A program made the position numbers and the translations under genes. A stretch of DNA of 64,000 nucleotides from Cupriavidus sp. MP-37 (GTDB lineage: Bacteria > Pseudomonadota > Gammaproteobacteria > Burkholderiales > Burkholderiaceae), in NCBI RefSeq assembly GCF_020618415.1, contig NZ_CP085345.1, forward strand, positions 558,001 through 622,000. The letters are read 5' to 3'. Below, one piece after another: positions 27,434-36,604 of this stretch. The notes below the pieces were generated by a model that saw only the letters and a program-made list of their open reading frames with translations, had not been told where the DNA came from and did no database searches. The first letter of the stretch is position 1; each line of letters starts with the position of its first letter.

Positions 27434-28369
27434 ATGGACCGTCTCGTATCAATGCAGGCATTCACCCGGGTCGTCGATGTCGGCAGCTTTGCGCGTGCCG
27501 CCGAGTCGATGGACCTGCCCAAGGCCACGCTGACCCGCCTGATCCAGAACCTGGAAACCCACCTCGGCGTAAAGCTGCTGCACCGGACCACGCGCCGCAT
27601 CAGCGTGACCAACGACGGCGCCGCGTACTACGAGCGCTGCGTGCGCATCCTGGCCGATGTCGAGGAGGCCGAGCAGTCGCTGACGCGCCAGAACAACTCG
27701 CCGCGCGGCACGCTCTCGGTCGACACCACCGCCGGGCTGGCGCAACTGGTGCTGGTGCCGCACCTGCATGAATTCTTCCAGGCCTATCCGGACCTGAAGC
27801 TGGAACTGACCATCAACGGCAAGCCGATCGACCTGCTGCAGGAAGGCGTCGACGTGGTGTTGCGCGTGGGCATTCCGCTGGATGAGGCCATGGTGGCCCG
27901 CCGCATCGGCCACGTGCAGCTGGCGTTCTACGCCTCTCCCATCTACCTGAACCGCAACGGCACCCCGCGCGACCTGGCCGAGCTGGCGCAGCACAAGGCG
28001 GTCAATTTCCTGTCCAACCGCACCGGCCGGGAAATGCCCTGGCCGCTGGCGCGCGGCACCGAACGCGGCGAGGTGCTGCTGCCCTCCGCCATTTCCACCA
28101 ACGACGCCGATGTCTACCTGGGCTGCGCGCTGGAAGGCCACGGCATCGCGCGCATCTCGCGCGCCATGGCCGAGCCCTACGTGGCCAGCGGCCGGCTGGT
28201 GGAAATCCTGGCCGACTGGCAGACCGACGAACTGCCGATCTCGGCGATGTATCCGCAGAACCGGCACCTGTCGGCCAAGGTGCGGGTGTTCGTGAACTGG
28301 GCCGCGGAGCTGTTCTCGCGCCATCCGCATTTTGGTGCGGCACAGCAGCCGCTGCCCGTGGCGGCCTGA
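27434..28369 (+). CDS. ceoR: LysR family regulator of the efflux operon (CeoR/BpeT-like)
   Basis: 311 residues from ATG 27434. The winged helix-turn-helix is MDRLVSMQAFTRVVDVGSFARAAESMDLPKATLTRLIQNLETHLGVKLLHRTTRRISVTNDG; the effector domain starts near residue 90 (GTLSVDTTAGLAQLVLVPHLHEFFQAYPDLKLELTINGKPIDLLQEGVDVVLRVG). This is the AaeR/DmlR-like branch that includes CeoR, BpeT and MexT-type efflux regulators. It is divergent from llpE-ceoA-ceoB-opcM, the same arrangement as in Burkholderia. Expected to activate the pump in response to an aromatic effector such as salicylate or a drug; the effector is inferred from relatives. Confidence 0.88.
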   Translation: MDRLVSMQAFTRVVDVGSFARAAESMDLPKATLTRLIQNLETHLGVKLLHRTTRRISVTNDGAAYYERCVRILADVEEAEQSLTRQNNSPRGTLSVDTTAGLAQLVLVPHLHEFFQAYPDLKLELTINGKPIDLLQEGVDVVLRVGIPLDEAMVARRIGHVQLAFYASPIYLNRNGTPRDLAELAQHKAVNFLSNRTGREMPWPLARGTERGEVLLPSAISTNDADVYLGCALEGHGIARISRAMAEPYVASGRLVEILADWQTDELPISAMYPQNRHLSAKVRVFVNWAAELFSRHPHFGAAQQPLPVAA

Positions 28370-28513
28370 TCGAACGGCCTGAGCGTGACACGCCCTGGCG
28401 CGATCCGCCAGCGGCGCGCATGCCAGGCGGCATGTAGGACAAAACCGGAAATCGGTTCAGCGGGCGCCGACCTATACTGTTTCATCCGAAATCACGACAA
28501 GAAGAGGATTCCG

Positions 28514-29086
28514 ATGAAACAAGTGCTTACCCCCCTGGCGGCCTGCATTGCCGCAACCGTTGCACTGGCCGGCTGCGCCGGCTCCGGCATGCCTTCCTCG
28601 TCCGCGGCCAGTCCGTCCGCCAGCGGCGCTACCAGCGGTGCGCGGGCGTCGGCCACGCTGCAGCCCAAGAGCGGCTCCAACACCGCGGGCACCGTCACCT
28701 TCCAGCAGCAACCGGGCGGCGTGATGATGACCGCCGCGATCACCGGGCTGCCGCCCAATTCGGTCCACGGCTTCCACGTCCACGAGAAAGGCGACTGCTC
28801 CGCGCCTGACGCGATGAGCGCAGGCGGCCATTTCAACCCGACCGGCAAGCCCCACGGGCAGATGACGATGCCGGACCACCATGCCGGCGACATGAACAAC
28901 GTCACCGCCGATGCCAGCGGCAACGTGCGCGTCAGCATGCTGCTGCCGTCGCTGTCGGTGGGCACCGGCGCCAACAGCGTGATCGGCCGCGCGGTGGTGG
29001 TGCACAAGGATCCGGACGACTACAAGACGCAGCCCACCGGCAATGCCGGCGGCCGCATTGCCTGCGGCGTGGTGGCGGCTTCGTAA
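28514..29086 (+). CDS. sodC: Superoxide dismutase [Cu-Zn], lipoprotein form
   Basis: 190 residues from ATG 28514 (AGAGGATTCCG ribosome site upstream). A lipoprotein signal (TVALAGC, Cys21) and a Ser/Ala-rich linker precede the SOD domain. Ligands are visible in VHGFHVHEKGDCSAP (Cu His and a disulfide Cys), GGHFNPTGKPHG (bridging and Zn His), DHHAGDMNN (Zn His and Asp), VVHKDPDDY (Cu His) and GNAGGRIACGV (second disulfide Cys). It converts superoxide to peroxide and oxygen in the periplasm, tethered to a membrane. It follows the LysR gene by 144 bases on the same strand and probably has its own promoter. Confidence 0.94.
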   Translation: MKQVLTPLAACIAATVALAGCAGSGMPSSSAASPSASGATSGARASATLQPKSGSNTAGTVTFQQQPGGVMMTAAITGLPPNSVHGFHVHEKGDCSAPDAMSAGGHFNPTGKPHGQMTMPDHHAGDMNNVTADASGNVRVSMLLPSLSVGTGANSVIGRAVVVHKDPDDYKTQPTGNAGGRIACGVVAAS

Positions 29087-29130
29087 GGCGGGAATAGCGC
29101 CCCGAGTATTTCTGCGAACCTGCCGCAGTT

Positions 29131-29160
29131 CTCCCTCTTCCGCTTCCGGGAGAGGGAGCG
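29131..29160. repeat. Single degenerate REP-like hairpin downstream of sodC
   Basis: The segment ctccctcttccgcttccggg followed by agagggag folds into an imperfect stem and resembles one half of the cassettes found in the efflux operon. Only one unit is present. It may stabilise the sodC mRNA end. Confidence 0.5.
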
Positions 29161-29232
29161 AACCATCGGCATGGCAACATGGCGCCATCGCCGCAACCAC
29201 GGGGGCCCGCGACGGGGCCGCCCTGAACCCTA

Positions 29233-30810
29233 ATGCCATTGCCGTCAGACGCCGCGCCGGTCCCACACCGCTGCCTGCGCGCCAGTTCCCTGATGCTGTG
29301 CTGCGCCGCCCTGCTGGGCGGCTGCGCGCTGCCACCGCTGGATCATCGCACCGAGTCCTTTGCCCTGACCCCGGCCGAAGCCCGGGCCACGCCGCTGGGC
29401 CAGGCGCTGGCCGGCGAAGTGGCGCGCCACCCGGGGCTGAGCGGCATCCATCCGCTGGAAAACGCCTACGCTGCCTTTGCCGCGCGCGTGCAACTGACGC
29501 GCATCGCGCAGCGCACGCTCGACGTGCAGTACTACATCTGGCGCGATGACCTGACCGGCACGCTGATGCTCGAAGCCCTGCGCCAGGCCGCCGAACGCGG
29601 CGTGCGCGTGCGCCTGCTGCTCGACGACAACGGCATTGCCGGCATGGATGAACTGCTGGCCGCGCTGGACGCGCACCCGCATGTCGAAGTGCGGATCTTC
29701 AATCCGTTCGTGATCCGCCACCCCAAGGCGCTCAATTTCCTGACGGATTTCCGCCGCCTGAACCGGCGCATGCACAACAAGTCGTTCACCGCCGACGGCG
29801 TTGCCACCATCATCGGCGGGCGCAATATCGGCGATGAATATTTCGGCGCCACCGACGGCGTGCTGTTCGCCGACCTCGACGTGATTGCGGTCGGCCCCGC
29901 GGCCGGCGACGTGGCGCAGGACTTTGACCGCTACTGGTCCAGCGCCTCGGCCTACCCGGTGGACCGGCTGCTGCCGCCGGTCAGCGTGGAACGGCTGCAG
30001 GCGCTGGTCGGGCACGCCCGCGAAGTCGAGCGCAACCCGGCCGCGGCGGCTTACCTGGCCGCGGTGCGCGAACTGCCCGACGTGCAGCGGATGCTCGACG
30101 GCACGCTGCAGTTCCAGTGGGCCAGCACGCGCATGGTCAGCGACAACCCCGGCAAGGCGCTGGGCGAGGCCTCGCGCGGCACGCTGGTGGCGCACCAGCT
30201 GCGCGAGATCCTTGGCGAGCCGCAGCGCGAGCTCGACCTGGTCTCGCCCTACTTCGTGCCGTCGACCGGCGGCACGTCTTATTTCGCCGACATGGCACAG
30301 CGCGGCGTCGCGGTACGCGTACTGACCAACGCGCTGGAGGCCACCGACGTGGCCGCCGTGCATTCGGGCTATGCCAAGCGGCGCAAGGCCCTGCTCGAGG
30401 CCGGCGTGGACCTGTACGAACTGCGGCGCGCGGCCGCGCCCCGCAAGAAGGAAGAACGCGCCGGACCCTTCGGCAGCTCGGGCTCCAGCCTGCACGCCAA
30501 GACCTTCGCGGTCGACGGCAGCCGGGTCTTCGTCGGCTCGTTCAATTTCGATCCGCGTTCGGCCATGCTCAACACCGAACTCGGGTTCATCATCGACAGC
30601 CCTGCGCTGGCGGGCCGGATCGAATCCACCTTCGCCGGCGTGGTCCCGCAAGCGGCCTACCAGGTCAAGCTGGACGAAACCGGCCGGCTGTACTGGCTGG
30701 AGCGGCGCGGCGACGAAATCATCCGCCACGATACCGAGCCCAACACCAGCTGGTGGCGCCGTCTTGGCATCTGGTTCCTGTCGATCCTGCCGATCGAATC
30801 GATGCTGTAG
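29233..30810 (+). CDS. clsC: Phospholipase D-family protein, ClsC-type cardiolipin synthase
   Basis: 525 residues. Lipoprotein-like N-terminus SLMLCCAALLGGC (Cys31) followed by ALPPLDHRTESFALTPAEATP-like text. Two HKD motifs: MHNKSFTADGVATIIGGRNIGDEYF, and LHAKTFAVDGSRVFVGSFNFDPRS with the Asn/Asp that follow. The blocks RTLDVQYYIWRDDLTGTLMLEALRQAAERGVRVRLLLDDNG and PFGSSGSSLHAK match the YmdC/ClsC subgroup, which makes cardiolipin from phosphatidylglycerol and phosphatidylethanolamine with a YmdB partner in E. coli. No YmdB-like macrodomain gene is adjacent. The protein probably faces the periplasm or sits at the inner membrane. Confidence 0.88.
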   Translation: MPLPSDAAPVPHRCLRASSLMLCCAALLGGCALPPLDHRTESFALTPAEARATPLGQALAGEVARHPGLSGIHPLENAYAAFAARVQLTRIAQRTLDVQYYIWRDDLTGTLMLEALRQAAERGVRVRLLLDDNGIAGMDELLAALDAHPHVEVRIFNPFVIRHPKALNFLTDFRRLNRRMHNKSFTADGVATIIGGRNIGDEYFGATDGVLFADLDVIAVGPAAGDVAQDFDRYWSSASAYPVDRLLPPVSVERLQALVGHAREVERNPAAAAYLAAVRELPDVQRMLDGTLQFQWASTRMVSDNPGKALGEASRGTLVAHQLREILGEPQRELDLVSPYFVPSTGGTSYFADMAQRGVAVRVLTNALEATDVAAVHSGYAKRRKALLEAGVDLYELRRAAAPRKKEERAGPFGSSGSSLHAKTFAVDGSRVFVGSFNFDPRSAMLNTELGFIIDSPALAGRIESTFAGVVPQAAYQVKLDETGRLYWLERRGDEIIRHDTEPNTSWWRRLGIWFLSILPIESML

Positions 30811-30836
30811 GCGCGCGGCCGCTCAGGTCCGGGCAG

Positions 30837-31100
30837 TCAGATCTGGTCGATCAGGCTGCGCACCACATCGGCCAGCCGGCTAGCGCGCTGGCGCCCGTTC
30901 GCATCGAGCGCCATGCCGCTGCCGCCGGCCAGCGCCTTCAGGCCGAACAGCGCGTCGCCCACGTCGCGCCAGGCCGGGAAATCGGCATGGATCTTCTCCA
31001 GTGCGGCGGCGCCCGCCGCCACCTGGGCGGGCGCGGGCGTGTTGCCGGCCGCCAGGTCTTCGAGCGCCATGGCGGCGTCGACCAGGCCTTTGCGATTCAT
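30837..31100 (-). CDS. Hypothetical small helical protein
   Basis: 87 residues from ATG 31100, which has a good GGGGAGACAGCAG ribosome site. The sequence (MNRKGLVDAAMALEDLAAGNTPAPAQVAAGAAALEKIHADFPAWRDVGDALFGLKALAGG...) is helical, soluble and without Cys; I do not recognise a family. It is convergent with the clsC gene, 26 bases from its stop. Codon usage and the ribosome site suggest a real gene. No function is proposed. Confidence 0.6.
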   Translation of the reverse strand: MNRKGLVDAAMALEDLAAGNTPAPAQVAAGAAALEKIHADFPAWRDVGDALFGLKALAGGSGMALDANGRQRASRLADVVRSLIDQI

Positions 31101-31225
31101 CTGCTGTCTCCCCGGAAGCTCTTTTGTCATGGCCGCCAGGCAGGCGGCCATGACACTGTAGCAGGCCGTGCAGGGCCTTTGCCGGGACGTGGGGAAAGCC
31201 CGGGGGCGGGCTCGGTGGCGACCGC

Positions 31226-32485
31226 TCAGTTGCGGCCAATATCCTGCAGGATCCGCGTCATCAGGTACAGGCGCGGCACGATCGAATCCAGTTCGATGTA
31301 TTCATCGCGCGCGTGATAGCCGAAGCCCGCCAGGCCGAAGCTCTCGACCACCGCGGGCTTGCCCGATTTGGCCGCATAGCTGGCGTCGGTGGCGCCGCCG
31401 GTGCCTTCGGCCAGCGCCAGCGTGCGGCCGTCCAGCTCGGCGTAGATTTCCTGCGCGCGCCTGGCCAGGGCGCGGCCGCGCGCGTCGGCGACGAACGGCG
31501 GACGGCCCTCTTCCATCGTTACCGTGGTGTGCGTGTCGGGCACCAGCTGGCTGGACTTGACCTTGTCCTGCAGCGCCACCTTCAGCTTTTCGGCGGCACC
31601 GGCTGCCGTGGTGCGCACGTCGCCGTAGGCCACGGCGCTTTCCGGGATCTGGTTGCGCACCGTGCCGGCCTGGGCCTGGGTCCAGTTCAGCTGCGAGCCC
31701 GGCACCAGGCTGGCCGCGTCGCGGGTCTGCTGCAGCTGGTGGGCGAGCTCGAGCAGCGCATTGCGGCCGCGCTCCGGCGCGGCGCCGGCGTGTGAGGCGC
31801 GGCCCTTGACCTGCATGGTGGCGGTGGCGGTGCCGGAGGCGCCCAGCAGCAGCGCCTCGGCCTTGACCACGTCCTTGGCCGCGGTGGGTTCGCACGACAG
31901 CACCACGTCATGCTGCGCCGCCAGCGTGGCGATGGTTTCCGCCGAGCCGACCGAGCCGACTTCCTCGTCGGGGTTGAACAGCACCGTGATCTGCGCGTAG
32001 TCGCGCCAGCCCTGCTGCTTCAGGATCTCCAGCGAATGCAGGATCACGGCGATGCCGCCCTTGTCGTCGGCGATGCCCGGGCCATAGAGCCGGTTGCCTT
32101 CCTCGCGGATCGGCTGCGTCGCCAGCGTGTTGTCGGGGTACACGGTATCGAGGTGCGCGATCAGCATGACGCGGCGCTTGCCGGTGCCGGTGAAGGTGGC
32201 CTTGACCATGGTGCCCGGGCCCTTGGTCACCGGCAGGCGCTCGACCTTTGCGCCCAGCGCCTGCAGCCGCTTCTCGGTATAGCTGGCCATCTGTGCCAGC
32301 CCCCTGGCATTGGCGCTGCCGGATTCGATCGACACCATCTCCTTGAGCGACTGCACGACCCTGGGCTGCGCCGCCTGCGCGGCGGACAGCAGCGCGGCAT
32401 CGGGCTGCGCGGCACTGGCCAGGGTGCCGGCCCCGGCAAGCGTCAGGGCGGCGGCAACGGCAACGTGGCGAACGGAATACGGCAT
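31226..32485 (-). CDS. M20-family metallopeptidase, glutamate carboxypeptidase-like (exported)
   Basis: 419 residues from ATG 32485, which starts a signal peptide (MPYSVRHVAVAAALTLAGAGTLASA). Di-zinc peptidase motifs: MLIAHLDTVYPD (His, catalytic Asp), GPGIADDKGG (bridging Asp), FNPDEEVGS (general base Glu and Zn Glu), SCEP (Zn Asp/Glu position), and GYHARDEYIELDS (Zn His); the dimerisation lid contains KGRASHAGAAPERGRNAL. CPG2-type enzymes cleave C-terminal glutamate from folate-like or peptide substrates in the periplasm. The substrate here is unknown. Divergent from the GlxA-type regulator at 32576. Confidence 0.9.
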   Translation of the reverse strand: MPYSVRHVAVAAALTLAGAGTLASAAQPDAALLSAAQAAQPRVVQSLKEMVSIESGSANARGLAQMASYTEKRLQALGAKVERLPVTKGPGTMVKATFTGTGKRRVMLIAHLDTVYPDNTLATQPIREEGNRLYGPGIADDKGGIAVILHSLEILKQQGWRDYAQITVLFNPDEEVGSVGSAETIATLAAQHDVVLSCEPTAAKDVVKAEALLLGASGTATATMQVKGRASHAGAAPERGRNALLELAHQLQQTRDAASLVPGSQLNWTQAQAGTVRNQIPESAVAYGDVRTTAAGAAEKLKVALQDKVKSSQLVPDTHTTVTMEEGRPPFVADARGRALARRAQEIYAELDGRTLALAEGTGGATDASYAAKSGKPAVVESFGLAGFGYHARDEYIELDSIVPRLYLMTRILQDIGRN

Positions 32486-32575
32486 GGAATCTCCTCGGTC
32501 TGGTCTTGTTGGCGGTGCCGCGGCATAGCCGTACGCCGCGGCACAACGGCACGATGCTAGTCCTTGCCATCCACA

Positions 32576-33781
32576 ATGGGGAGGTTCAATATCGCCAATC
32601 CGGATGCCGATCCCGCCACGGCGTTCCGCAGTCCCGGCCAGCTCCCGCCATTCGAACCGCCTCAAGGCATGCCAGCCCCCACCGCCGCCACTGCCGCCAT
32701 CGCGCCATCGTCACAGCACGTCCCGCTGCACGTGCACCTGCTGTGGCTGCCGCAAGCCATGCCCGGCAGCCTGTTCACCACGCTCGACGTGCTGCGCACG
32801 GTGGCGGGCGTAGCCAGCCTGCAGCGCCCCGACTCCGCGCCGACGCTGAGCTGGCAACTGTGCGGCGCCAACGGGCGCACGCTGGCCACCGAGCTGCCCG
32901 GGCTGGTGTCGTCGACGCGGCGCGCGCGAACGCCGGGCAGCCGCACGCTGCTGGTCATTCCCGCGCTGCTGGCCAGCAATGCGCCGCAACTGGGCGAGCT
33001 GGTGCTGCGCGATGCCACGGCACTGCGCCTGGTGGAGCGCCATGCGCGCGCGGGCGGCTGGATTGCCGCGTGTGCGTCGGGGATGGTGCTGCCGCTGCAG
33101 CTGGGCCTGCTGGATGGCGCCAGCGTGGGCGCGCCGTGGATGTTCCAGAGCTGGATGGCGCGCCAGTACCCGCATTGCGATCTGGCCAGCGACGCGGCCA
33201 TGAGCGTGCACGGGCAAGTGTTTTCCTGCGTGGCGCCGGCGCTGCAGGTGGAGTTCATGCTGCGCGTGCTGGGCCACCTGCACGACCCTGACCTGGCGCA
33301 GGCCGCGTCGCGGCTGATGCTGTTCCAGCCCGAGCGCCAGCGCAGCGTGCCGGCGCTGGTGTCGCAACGCTGGCTCGGGCGCACCGCCGACAGCCCGGTC
33401 TACCGCGCCATCCAATGGCTGCGCGACCATGTGTCCGAGCCCTACCGGCTGGCCGCGGTGGCGCAGGCGGCGGCGGTCAGCGAACGCACGCTGCTGCGGC
33501 ATTTCGGCCAGGTCACCGGCATGACGCCGCTCGACTACCTGCACACGCTGCGCGTGGAGCGCGCCCGCATGCTGCTGGAAGTCACGCTGCACGGCACCCA
33601 TGCCATCGCCGAGGCGTGCGGCTACAGCGACGCCGCCGCGTTCCGCCGGCTGTTCCAGCGCGCCATGGGCATGTCGATGTCGGACTACCGCACCCGCTTT
33701 GCGCTGCGGGCGCGGCGGCGCTACTGGCGCATGGAAGATGCCGCGACAAAGCGCGCCGCGCAGCGTGGCGCGCACCGGTAG
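32576..33781 (+). CDS. GlxA-type transcriptional regulator (DJ-1/PfpI + AraC domains)
   Basis: About 401 residues from ATG 32576; an ATG at 32669 would remove a proline-rich leader and is equally possible. The N-terminal domain (about residues 45-220) is DJ-1/PfpI-like with WIAACASGMVLPLQLGLLDGAS around the nucleophile elbow, and HVHLLWLPQAMPGSLFTTLDVLRT at its start. The C-terminus has two AraC helix-turn-helices: LRDHVSEPYRLAAVAQAAAVSERTLLRHFGQVTGMTPLDYLHTLRVERARMLLE and HAIAEACGYSDAAAFRRLFQRAMGMSMSDYRTRF. Regulators of this type often control amine, quaternary ammonium or nitrogen genes. It is divergent from the M20 peptidase gene. Confidence 0.86.
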   Translation: MGRFNIANPDADPATAFRSPGQLPPFEPPQGMPAPTAATAAIAPSSQHVPLHVHLLWLPQAMPGSLFTTLDVLRTVAGVASLQRPDSAPTLSWQLCGANGRTLATELPGLVSSTRRARTPGSRTLLVIPALLASNAPQLGELVLRDATALRLVERHARAGGWIAACASGMVLPLQLGLLDGASVGAPWMFQSWMARQYPHCDLASDAAMSVHGQVFSCVAPALQVEFMLRVLGHLHDPDLAQAASRLMLFQPERQRSVPALVSQRWLGRTADSPVYRAIQWLRDHVSEPYRLAAVAQAAAVSERTLLRHFGQVTGMTPLDYLHTLRVERARMLLEVTLHGTHAIAEACGYSDAAAFRRLFQRAMGMSMSDYRTRFALRARRRYWRMEDAATKRAAQRGAHR

Positions 33782-33799
33782 CGCGCCGCGCGGATGCGC

Positions 33800-34531
33800 T
33801 CAGGGGCGCAGCGAGATGTGGTTGACCACGTCCTCGACGCCCTGCACGTACCACGCATCGCGCTCGGCCTGGCGGCGCGTGCGCTCGTTGTTGACGCAGC
33901 CTTCGAGCGTCACCACGCGGTCCTGGGTATGCGCGCTGACCTGCGCGGCATCGACGAAGGGGTCGGTCTCCAGCACCAGCATCAGCGCCTCGGTGATTTC
34001 ATCGTCGCGGTCGGTCTCGGCGGGCGCCACCACCAGTTCGTTGACCACGCAGCGGCAGCCGGGCGACCACCACGCCAGCACGCCGGCCAGGCGCATGTGC
34101 GACAGGCTGATCACCTGCCCCCACAGCGTCACCACGCCGTCCTGCACCGCAACTTCGATCCAGCCGTTGCGTTCGTTCACCGGTTCGCGCATGGCCTCGG
34201 GCTTGCCCTTGACGCGCGCGCAGATCTTGCAATTGTGGAATTCGACGGCATTGAGCAGGCGCTCGCACACGGCGTCGCGCAGTTCGCCGTCACCCACCGG
34301 CGCGCCGCCATTGGCCACGCGCAGGTGGTCGATCACGCTGGTGACGCCGTCGACGCGCCGCAGCGTCGCCGCGGCCCGGGTCTTGTCAACGATATCGGCC
34401 ACTTCGCCCTCGAGGATCAGCGCCCCGTCCGAGAGCCGCAACTGGATGGTGGGATGGAGGACATGGCCCTGATACGGCACATGGGCCAGGGCTGCGCGCG
34501 CCTGCGTCAGCACCGCTTCGCTACTCTGCAT
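33800..34531 (-). CDS. Triple BON-domain protein
   Basis: 243 residues. Three consecutive BON (OsmY/nodulation) repeats of ~70 residues can be read: HPTIQLRLSDGALILEGEVADIVDKTRAAATLRRVDGVTSVIDHLRV, then VNERNGWIEVAVQDGVVTLWGQVISLSHMRLAGVLAWWSPGCRCVVNELVV, then DPFVDAAQVSAHTQDRVVTLEGCVNNERTRRQAERDAWYVQGVEDVVNHISL. No signal peptide is evident, unlike OsmY. The middle repeat contains the pair CKIC and a CRC, which could bind metal. BON domains are thought to bind phospholipid or other ligands; function here is unknown. Convergent with the GlxA-type gene. Confidence 0.85.
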   Translation of the reverse strand: MQSSEAVLTQARAALAHVPYQGHVLHPTIQLRLSDGALILEGEVADIVDKTRAAATLRRVDGVTSVIDHLRVANGGAPVGDGELRDAVCERLLNAVEFHNCKICARVKGKPEAMREPVNERNGWIEVAVQDGVVTLWGQVISLSHMRLAGVLAWWSPGCRCVVNELVVAPAETDRDDEITEALMLVLETDPFVDAAQVSAHTQDRVVTLEGCVNNERTRRQAERDAWYVQGVEDVVNHISLRP

Positions 34532-34708
34532 GTTGTCGCCTCGCCGGTTGGTCTGGAGATGGAGGATGCGCGCCCCTGCCTGCAGGCGCGCGGGAGCGGC
34601 GCCGCGGCCTCCTTCACCCCCGGGACCCCGGCAACCGCTTCCTCATTATAGGAAGCGGTCCGCGGCGGGCCCGGCCGGCACCGCCCGCGCCAGCCGGCAC
34701 GGCAAGGC

Positions 34709-36373
34709 TCAGGCGCCCGCGGCCTCGCGCGCGCGGGCGACCTCCTGGTTGCGCAGGATAAAGCGCTGGACCTTGCCGCTGGGGGTCTTGGGCAGTTCGG
34801 CGACGAACTCGATCTCGCGCGGGTAGGCATGCGCGGCCAGGCGGTTGCGCACGTGCAGGCGCAGCGTCTCGGCCAGCTCGGGCGAGCCCTGGTGGTGCCG
34901 GTCCAGCACCACGAAGGCCTTGATCAGCTCCGTGCGCTCGGGGTCGGGCTTGCCGATCACCGCGGCCTCGACCACCGCCGGATGCTCGATCAGCGCGCTT
35001 TCCACGTCGAAGGGCCCGACCCGGTAGCCGGAGGTGGTGATGACGTCGTCGGCGCGGCCGATAAAGCTGATGCTGCCGTCGTCGTTGAGCTCGGCGGAAT
35101 CGCCGGTCAGGTAGTAGTCGCCGGCAAAGGCGCTGGTGGGCGTGCCGTGGTAGCCGCCGAACCAGCACATCGGCGAGCGTTTCAGGTCCAGCGCCAGCGT
35201 GCCCGGCTGGCCGGGGGGCAGTTCACGCAGCGCCTCGTCGACCACCACCACGCGGTGGCCCGGGCTGGCAAAGCCGGCCGCGCCCATGCGCACCGGGTGC
35301 GCCAGCGCGTGGTGGTTGCACAGCACCATGCCCAGTTCGGTCTGGCCATAGTGGTCGTGGATGGTGACGCCCAGCTCGCTGGCGAACCAGCGGATCACTT
35401 CCGGGTTGAGCGGCTCGCCGGCACTGCTGACCGCGCGCAGCTGCCCGCGCAGCGGGCCGGACACGGCCCCGCCCGCCGCGATCAGCAGCCGGTAGGCCGT
35501 GGGCGAGCCGGCCAGGTTGGTGATGCCGTATTTGCGGATCACGCGGCAGGTGCTGTCGACGCTGAAGGGGCCGTCGTAGAACGTGGTGGCATGGCCCAGC
35601 GCCAGCGGGCCGGTGACGGCGTAGTACAGGCCGTAGGCCCAGCCCGGATCGGCCAGGTTCCAGAACGCGTCGTCGTCGCGCAGGTCGACCGCGTCGCGCA
35701 TGTAGCCGGCAAACGCCGCAATGGCCTTGAGCGGCACCAGCAGCGGCTTGGCCGGGCCGGTGGTGCCGGAGGTGAACATCATCAGGAAGGGGTCGTCGCC
35801 GCGGCGCATCACGGGCGCGAACGACGCCGGCTGGCGCGCCAGCTCGGCCCAGAAGCTGAAGTCGGCGGCGTTCAGGGGGTGCTGCTCCGCGCTACCCGCG
35901 GGGCCGGTCACCGTGACGATGGCAGGACAGCCAGCCACCTCGTCCAGCTTGGGCCGGTTGGCGGCATCGGTGACCACCACCTTCGCGCCCGACGCATTGA
36001 GACGGTGCTCGATGGCCTTGGGACCGAAGGCGGTAAACAGCGGCTGGTACACGGCACCGGCGCGCCACGTGCCGAGGATCGTCACCAGCAGTTCCGCGTT
36101 GCGCGGCAACAGGCCCGCGACGCGATCGCCCGGCTGCACGCCCTGTGCCTGCAGGAAGCCCGCGAACTGTGCCGACAGCGCCTGCAGCTCGGCAAAGGTC
36201 CAGCTGCGCGCATCGCCGTTGCGCCCTTCCCAGTTCAGCGCAATCCGGCCGGGCTGTGCGTGCCGGTCGCAGCATTCGACGCAGGCGTTCATCGCCGCCA
36301 GGCTGCCGTGCAATTGCCGTGCCACGGCGTCGTCATAGGAAAATCCGTCGAAAGCTTGGGCGTAGTCGCGCAT
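34709..36373 (-). CDS. AMP-forming acyl-CoA synthetase (acetyl-CoA synthetase-like, ANL family)
   Basis: 554 residues from ATG 36373. ANL-family motifs are complete: P-loop MMFTSGTTGPAKP, A5 YGQTELGM, A7 YYLTGDSA, A8 GRADDVITTSGYRVGPFDVE and the C-terminal catalytic Lys in PKTPSGKVQRF. It would adenylate a carboxylic acid and transfer it to CoA. The closest look is to the acetyl/propionyl or medium-chain branch rather than to long-chain FadD; the exact acid is unknown. It stands alone on the minus strand between the BON and YedK genes, with no beta-oxidation neighbour. The open frame upstream of 36373 lacks family similarity. Confidence 0.88.
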   Translation of the reverse strand: MRDYAQAFDGFSYDDAVARQLHGSLAAMNACVECCDRHAQPGRIALNWEGRNGDARSWTFAELQALSAQFAGFLQAQGVQPGDRVAGLLPRNAELLVTILGTWRAGAVYQPLFTAFGPKAIEHRLNASGAKVVVTDAANRPKLDEVAGCPAIVTVTGPAGSAEQHPLNAADFSFWAELARQPASFAPVMRRGDDPFLMMFTSGTTGPAKPLLVPLKAIAAFAGYMRDAVDLRDDDAFWNLADPGWAYGLYYAVTGPLALGHATTFYDGPFSVDSTCRVIRKYGITNLAGSPTAYRLLIAAGGAVSGPLRGQLRAVSSAGEPLNPEVIRWFASELGVTIHDHYGQTELGMVLCNHHALAHPVRMGAAGFASPGHRVVVVDEALRELPPGQPGTLALDLKRSPMCWFGGYHGTPTSAFAGDYYLTGDSAELNDDGSISFIGRADDVITTSGYRVGPFDVESALIEHPAVVEAAVIGKPDPERTELIKAFVVLDRHHQGSPELAETLRLHVRNRLAAHAYPREIEFVAELPKTPSGKVQRFILRNQEVARAREAAGA

Positions 36374-36604
36374 GGGGTCTCCTGAGTCCGGCTTGTGCCT
36401 TGTAGTCGGTGGCCGGTGCGCGTTGGCCGCGCCACGGCTGCCGCAAGAGTGTGCGCCACGCCGCGCCGGTCCGGCAATAACCGATTCCGCCAGCACGGCT
36501 GACGGTTTTTGCCATCCCTGCTGACCCGACGGAGGTGCCGAAGCGTTCTTGACGCGGCGCCGCCAGCCTCACACGATACCGGCATCACCCTCGGGAGACT
36601 GCGC

